The position numbers were made by a program, and so were the translations under genes. From the NCBI GenBank assembly GCA_021107495.1, contig JAIOSR010000194.1, positions 1-7,566 of the forward strand: DNA of 7,566 bases, read 5' to 3'. Of the stretch, positions 6,345 to 7,566 are shown one piece after another. The stretch's first letter is position 1; each line of letters opens with the position of its first letter. The notes below the pieces were generated by a model, which saw only the letters and a program-made list of their open reading frames with translations, searched no databases and was not told where the DNA came from. This stretch comes from Desulfobacterales bacterium. Lineage in GTDB: Bacteria; Desulfobacterota; DSM-4660; Desulfatiglandales; Desulfatiglandaceae.

Positions 6345-6373
6345 CACAATTGAGTGTTTTGTACTCAATTGTG
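6345..6373 (-). terminator. Perfect 11-bp hairpin immediately after the receptor stop
   Basis: CACAATTGAGT (6345-6355) and ACTCAATTGTG (6363-6373) form a perfect 11-bp stem with a 7-base loop. The stem starts at the base right after the TAA of the receptor gene. It is AT-rich, and the minus strand continues AAGCTGTC rather than a T-run, so it is at best a weak terminator. It may act as an mRNA 3'-end stabiliser that sets receptor expression apart from the downstream genes. Confidence 0.45.
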
Positions 6374-7566
6374 TTAATATTTTACTGTAAGCCCAAGCCA
6401 GAAGCTTCGCCCCGCGGCCGGATATCCGGTTTCCGGCTCGTAGTTTTTGTCAAATATATTGTCTACCGCCAGATAAGCCTCAAAGTGCTTCATAAAGGCC
6501 TGGGAAATCTTCCCGCCAAAGAAAGTATAACTTTCGTCTTCAAGCACCGGGTCATTGGGATCTTGCGGAGTCGGCAGTTGAGAATAGGCTTTTCCCACCC
6601 TGACCATATTGAAATCGAGACGTGTCCTCACATGAGGGACTGTATATTGTATCCTTGCATTAACAATGTTTTTCGGAGCACCGGTCACCTTTTCCGTTAC
6701 CGCGCCCCGGCTCTTGTCCCTGGCCTTGTTATACGTATAACCCACCTTCAGAAGCAGGTCCTTTATGGGGGTCAATTCCGCATTGAACTCAAAGCCTGTC
6801 ATCTTGACACTGGCATAGTTCTGGAAAGTCCCCGCAACGCCTGGTGCATCGCGACTTATCCGGTCTGAAATGTCATGATGAAAAGGGGCCAGTTCAAGCT
6901 TTAAGATATCACCGAATGACCTGGATGCCCCGATGGTATAATTCACGCTCTTTTCTGCATTCAAATCCGTGTTTCCAGACCTTGTAGAATAGAGCTGGCC
7001 TAAGGTTGGGAAGCGGGTTTTTTGAGCCACGGAGCCGAATATCCTGGTTGAGTCCGGAAAAATATAGCTCGCACCTAACATGGGATTGACATCGTTCTGA
7101 CTATCCGGGGTATCCAGTTTATTTTGCCTTACAAAAACACCTCCTCCACCCGTAATATTCCTTTCAGCCCTGTCCACCTCAAACCAGTCATAACTGGCAC
7201 CCGCAACAATCGAGAGATTATTGACATAAGTAAAGGTATTCTCTAAGGCCACGGAGCCTGTGTAGGAAAATGATTCCGCATAAGGGAGGTATTCATCGTC
7301 CCTTTCTTCGTGAGAATCCCCTTTGTAATGAACTGCCAGTTTCAGGATATCCCATTCCACGGGCGTATAATCGGCGAACAGCATCCCGCCCATTACAAAG
7401 TCCTTGTAACGGCTGTCCGCGATCTGTCTTACATAGGTCTCGTCCCAGTAAGACACATAGTCGTCCACGTGATTATGGTAAAAAAACTTGCCCTTAAGGG
7501 TCAGTTGATCCACCACCTTCTGCCTGCCGCTCAGATCAACACCCCAGTCGTCGTACTTTTCCATTC
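6374..7566 (-). CDS. TonB-dependent outer-membrane receptor, C-terminal barrel (N-terminus outside window)
   Basis: The receptor imports a large or scarce ligand (siderophore, corrinoid, haem or similar) across the outer membrane using TonB energy. At least 396 residues of barrel are visible, with alternating polar/hydrophobic strands. Diagnostic pieces are TRFPTLGQLYSTRSGNTDLNAEKS at about 182-205 counted from the window edge (the RFPTxxxLY...GNxxLxxExS barrel motif), the DNIFDKNYEPETGYPAAGRSFW segment near the end, and a terminal strand FWLGLTVKY with a C-terminal aromatic residue for Bam-dependent assembly. The first visible Met is internal; plug domain, TonB box and signal peptide are upstream. 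The ligand cannot be deduced from this barrel. An ExbB/ExbD pair lies four genes downstream, which argues for a locus-specific energy supply. Confidence 0.93.
   Translation of the reverse strand, partial: MEKYDDWGVDLSGRQKVVDQLTLKGKFFYHNHVDDYVSYWDETYVRQIADSRYKDFVMGGMLFADYTPVEWDILKLAVHYKGDSHEERDDEYLPYAESFSYTGSVALENTFTYVNNLSIVAGASYDWFEVDRAERNITGGGGVFVRQNKLDTPDSQNDVNPMLGASYIFPDSTRIFGSVAQKTRFPTLGQLYSTRSGNTDLNAEKSVNYTIGASRSFGDILKLELAPFHHDISDRISRDAPGVAGTFQNYASVKMTGFEFNAELTPIKDLLLKVGYTYNKARDKSRGAVTEKVTGAPKNIVNARIQYTVPHVRTRLDFNMVRVGKAYSQLPTPQDPNDPVLEDESYTFFGGKISQAFMKHFEAYLAVDNIFDKNYEPETGYPAAGRSFWLGLTVKY

Noticed and set aside
6219..6373. Cobalamin riboswitch in the spacer before the fusion gene
   Set aside because: The spacer is only 155 bases and filled with repeats; no B12-box-like conserved core was recognised.
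6332..6868. Plus-strand 178-codon frame opposite the receptor C-terminus
   Set aside because: It starts inside the heptad repeat and hairpin and runs antisense to the receptor barrel motifs.

Overview
All the supported genes in this window lie on the minus strand, so the biological order runs from high to low coordinates. The layout suggests a Gram-negative bacterium: there is an outer-membrane TonB-dependent receptor, an ExbB/ExbD energising pair and Sec-type signal peptides. The mid-GC composition, short palindromic and heptad intergenic repeats, and a periplasmic-looking protein with a CXXCH haem site resemble Desulfobacterota/Deltaproteobacteria or similar environmental anaerobes. That placement is a guess from style, because no marker gene is present.

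Reading downstream: (1) 7566-6374 is the C-terminal barrel part of a TonB-dependent receptor whose N-terminus lies outside the window. (2) 6373-6219 is a 155-base spacer with an 11-bp hairpin directly after the receptor stop, a run of GCTGANN heptads, a CCTCAGCTGAGG palindrome, a weak promoter candidate and a clear ribosome binding site. (3) 6218-4449 encodes an unusual 589-residue fusion: signal peptide, two sulfite-oxidase-like (molybdopterin-binding-fold) domains, the first carrying CKRCH, and a complete tetrapyrrole (corrin/porphyrin) methylase domain. (4) 4371-3001 (or from a TTG at 4437) is a 12-helix APC-superfamily amino acid permease. (5) A short spacer holds a palindromic repeat. (6) 2903-1137 encodes an exported protein made almost wholly of about 23 tandem 24-residue repeats, most with a DxNxDG calcium-loop motif. 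(7) 1108-500 and 488-81 are ExbB and ExbD. (8) At the window edge, a GTG-started frame from 67 to 1 looks like the beginning of TonB.

The genes from the fusion to the putative tonB are closely spaced (about 11-97 bases) and are probably one transcript. As a working model (inference), this is a dedicated TonB uptake locus: ExbB/ExbD/TonB would power the receptor, and the fusion protein would handle a tetrapyrrole or related ligand in the periplasm. The permease and the calcium-repeat protein would play supporting roles that the sequence does not reveal. The main puzzle is a methylase fold, normally using cytosolic SAM, on a polypeptide that seems to be exported. No tRNA, rRNA, CRISPR array, insertion sequence or cobalamin riboswitch was seen, and no stretch over 300 bases lacks a gene.
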